Notes under the pieces: model-generated
Database searches by the model: none
The model's input: only the letters and a program-made list of their open reading frames with translations
Told to the model about the DNA's origin: nothing
Translations under genes and position numbers: made by a program
From: Desulfobacula sp.
GTDB lineage: Bacteria; Desulfobacterota; Desulfobacteria; Desulfobacterales; Desulfobacteraceae
Assembly (NCBI GenBank): GCA_011390085.1
Contig: JAABTB010000088.1
Location: forward strand, 1 to 7,252
Direction: 5' to 3'
Length of the DNA: 7,252 bases
In this document: positions 7,083 through 7,252 of the stretch, one piece after another
Numbering within the stretch: position 1 is the stretch's first letter
Layout of the letters: each line of letters opens with the position of its first letter

Positions 7083-7104
7083 CCGACAGGAATCTTGAAG
7101 TCAA
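7075..7104 (-). promoter_or_regulatory. Sigma70-type promoter of the leftward five-gene unit
   Basis: On the minus strand the -35 is TTGACT (7104-7099; 5 of 6 match TTGACA), the spacer is 18 bp, and the -10 is TATAGT (7080-7075; 5 of 6 match TATAAT). An A/T-rich stretch (AAATTATT) just upstream resembles an UP element. Transcription would start near 7068, giving a leader of about 35 nt to the ATG at 7033. It is the best promoter match in the only intergenic region of the window. Confidence 0.65.
7080..7093. repeat. Short palindrome within the promoter spacer, possible operator
   Basis: ATTCC (7080-7084), four bases GACA, then GGAAT (7089-7093) form perfect 5-bp arms. It lies between the -35 and -10 of the leftward promoter and touches the -10. 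A second small dyad, TTGA-AG-TCAA (7095-7104), covers the -35. Their placement would suit a regulator site, but the arms are short enough to occur by chance. Confidence 0.35.
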
Positions 7105-7165
7105 ATAATTTCCCCCCTCAAGGCTTTTATTTGCCACCCTGCTGTGATAAATCCTATCCATTAGA

Positions 7166-7252
7166 ATGACCACACATCACACCATATTGAAAAAAATCGG
7201 CCTGGCCTCCTTTATCATGATGGCCTCGGTATTTGCCAGCCGTGTCATCGGC
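7166..7252 (+). CDS. murJ: MurJ/MviN-type lipid II flippase, first 29 residues (runs off the right edge)
   Basis: The frame is open from the ATG at 7166 to the right edge, with an in-frame TAA upstream (7148-7150) that fixes this as the first ATG. After a short polar start (MTTHHTILKK), residues 11-29 begin a hydrophobic helix, IGLASFIMMASVFASRVIG. The (M)ASVxxSRxxG pattern after a KK pair closely matches the first transmembrane helix of MurJ/MviN proteins, where the helix-end Arg-x-x-Gly precedes the (I/V)R(D/E) segment. MurJ flips lipid II across the inner membrane for peptidoglycan synthesis and normally has about 500 residues with 14 helices. The Shine-Dalgarno is weak. With only 29 residues visible, another MATE-like exporter of the MOP superfamily cannot be excluded. 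It is divergent from the leftward operon. Confidence 0.65.
   Translation, partial: MTTHHTILKKIGLASFIMMASVFASRVIG

Overview
The window is almost fully coding. It holds one tightly packed five-gene transcription unit read leftwards (minus strand, 7033 down to the left edge) and, divergent from it at the right edge, the first 29 codons of a plus-strand gene that looks like murJ. No tRNA, rRNA, CRISPR array, insertion sequence or phage gene was seen. Protein family content suggests a Gram-negative anaerobe, most likely in the Desulfobacterota (Desulfobacteraceae-like): a ~610-residue UbiD-family decarboxylase, a DUF748/AsmA-like envelope protein, a BepA-like M48 lipoprotein with TPRs and a soluble PAS hybrid kinase. 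That placement is inferred from family resemblance only and was not tested by a search.

Layout, right to left. At 7166-7252 (+) is the start of a MurJ-type lipid II flippase. The 132-bp divergent intergenic region (7034-7165) carries a good sigma70-type promoter pointing left (TTGACT, 18-bp spacer, TATAGT), a short palindrome inside its spacer, and a weaker candidate promoter pointing right that shares the same -10 region. The leftward unit then runs: a 92-aa protein with two membrane helices (7033-6755); a 546-aa PAS-HisKA-HATPase-REC hybrid histidine kinase (6749-5109); a 448-aa M48 metalloprotease with a combined Tat and lipoprotein signal and C-terminal TPRs (5112-3766); a 610-aa UbiD-family prenyl-FMN decarboxylase (3762-1930); and the N-terminal 639 residues of a large DUF748 protein (1918 to the left edge, continuing outside). 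The junctions are a 5-nt gap, a 4-nt ATGA overlap, a 3-nt gap and an 11-nt gap, with no terminator between genes, so co-transcription is very likely.

How the genes may work together (inference). Three of the five products (two-helix protein, M48 lipoprotein, DUF748 protein) belong to the envelope. The kinase could sense an envelope or cytoplasmic signal, possibly through the two-helix protein encoded immediately upstream. The UbiD-like enzyme is the odd member; quinone or aromatic-acid metabolism is the obvious guess, but nothing here names its substrate and no UbiX-type prenyltransferase gene is present in the window. No clearly new system is visible. The most interesting points are the possible split of a membrane-anchored kinase into two reading frames at a T6A5 run, the Tat-type lipoprotein protease, and the overlapping divergent promoters.
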